Below the pieces are notes generated by a model. That model searched no databases and was not told where the DNA came from. It saw only the letters and a list, made by a program, of their open reading frames with translations. Of a DNA stretch of 64,000 nt, positions 63,474-64,000 are shown in pieces. Source of the DNA: Chitinophagales bacterium (GTDB lineage Bacteria > Bacteroidota > Bacteroidia > Chitinophagales > Chitinophagaceae); assembly GCA_015655015.1 (NCBI GenBank), contig JAATFV010000090.1, positions 1-64,000 of the forward strand. The letters are read 5' to 3'. Position 1 is the stretch's first letter, and each line of letters begins with the position of its first letter. Made by a program: the position numbers and the translations under genes.

Positions 63474-64000
63474 TTATTTTAGGGTGAAGATCAGCTCGGC
63501 CCCGTAGGCCGGCTGACCATTATAATATGCTGTTCCGGTCAAGGTCGTTTCCGCCGGGCGAATATTGAATACGTTATACGCATTAAAGGAGAAACGGAGA
63601 TAGTCCCCGATCTCCTTGCTCAGCCGGAGATGGACATTCGTATACACGAATGCCGGCGTCCGGGTAAGGGGATTCGTGCCTGACTCGGGGGATTTCACGA
63701 GATGGGCATATTCCGGTGACCGGGCCTGTTCAGCGGTGAGGGGATAATAATTCATATCCTTATCATAATACCCGATGGGATAGAGTGCGGATGGATGAAG
63801 CAGGTTCCTGTTCATCCAGAATAATTCAGCGGTGAGCATGACAGCCATGCGTAAAGCAGGAATATGCGTAGTCGATACGAAGGTCGACTTTATATTGTCG
63901 GCAGTTGTAGCGGCATTGCGGAATACGCCATACACCGCCTGCAGATCATAGCGGGGATTGTCGGGGATATTAACCGTCGTGGTGCTGTTTTGGGAATAGG
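63474..64000 (-). CDS. TonB-dependent receptor, 5' part outside the window
   Basis: The frame is open to the last base of the window; the visible 175 codons are the C-terminal end of a barrel. TPAFVYTNVHLRLSKEIGDYLRFSFNAYNVFNIRP and the final GAELIFTLK (in part) are typical of the last strands of TonB-dependent receptors. It probably imports a bound metal complex or other ligand together with the downstream DUF4876 and DUF6850 proteins and the peroxidase. Confidence 0.88.
   Translation of the reverse strand, partial: YSQNSTTTVNIPDNPRYDLQAVYGVFRNAATTADNIKSTFVSTTHIPALRMAVMLTAELFWMNRNLLHPSALYPIGYYDKDMNYYPLTAEQARSPEYAHLVKSPESGTNPLTRTPAFVYTNVHLRLSKEIGDYLRFSFNAYNVFNIRPAETTLTGTAYYNGQPAYGAELIFTLK

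Overview
The window looks like a chromosome segment of a Bacteroidota bacterium, most likely of the Chitinophagaceae. The signs are an ECF sigma/FecR pair, TonB-dependent receptor genes, two large secreted proteins with type IX secretion (T9SS) sorting domains, outer-membrane lipoproteins and barrels, a GH29 fucosidase, DUF4876/DUF6850 proteins, and weak ribosome-binding sites. The family is inferred from gene content, not from a marker gene.

Layout. 0-2 kb: a cell-surface signalling pair (sigma factor, FecR cut by the left edge). 2-5.5 kb: a secreted PI-PLC-like enzyme facing an outer-membrane barrel. 5.5-8.5 kb: an arsenic cluster with arsR, a broken arsM, acr3, a metallophosphoesterase and a ynfA remnant, with ArsR-type palindromes before arsR and before the arsM remnant. 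8.5-15.7 kb: an HGSNAT-like acyltransferase, GH29 fucosidase, lipoprotein lipase, Crp-type regulator, a sigma-like protein and a radical SAM/B12 protein. 15.8-20.4 kb: a TelA/XpaC operon with two solute-binding-like proteins, one carrying a VWA domain. 20.5-31.9 kb: transport, OmpA/TSP3 protein, an ECF sigma operon, a YgiC-like ligase behind lipoproteins, and a beta-CASP hydrolase. 32-38.2 kb: two T9SS substrates, one with twelve Ig/PKD-like repeats. 38.2-45.5 kb: housekeeping genes (papain-type peptidase, lysA, scpB with a long acidic tail, atpG, surE with an N-terminal extension).

45.8-59.3 kb is accessory. It begins at tRNA-Gln(UUG). Next to it is an AbiE-type toxin-antitoxin operon with a third, unrecognised gene, bracketed by phased TTTTACG repeats and followed by a dead tyrosine recombinase (10-bp tandem duplication plus loss of part of the catalytic domain). 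Then come an SDR/SDR/AKR/AraC cluster, an epimerase stub, a decayed IS21-type transposase, a small secreted-protein cluster with an HExxH protein, and a three-gene HipB-HipS-HipT system. At 59.1 kb lies a scar in which abiEi sequence is joined to the third AbiE-operon gene. Its differences from the intact copy are mostly synonymous, so it descends from another functional AbiE operon with the same gene order.

59.3-64 kb: a compact operon of TonB-dependent receptor (cut by the right edge), DUF4876 lipoprotein, DUF6850 barrel and di-haem peroxidase.

The strongest candidates for something undescribed are the third gene of the AbiE operon (48243-48761) with its decayed relative, and the TelA/XpaC/VWA operon. 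All family calls are from reading motifs by eye; no search was run.
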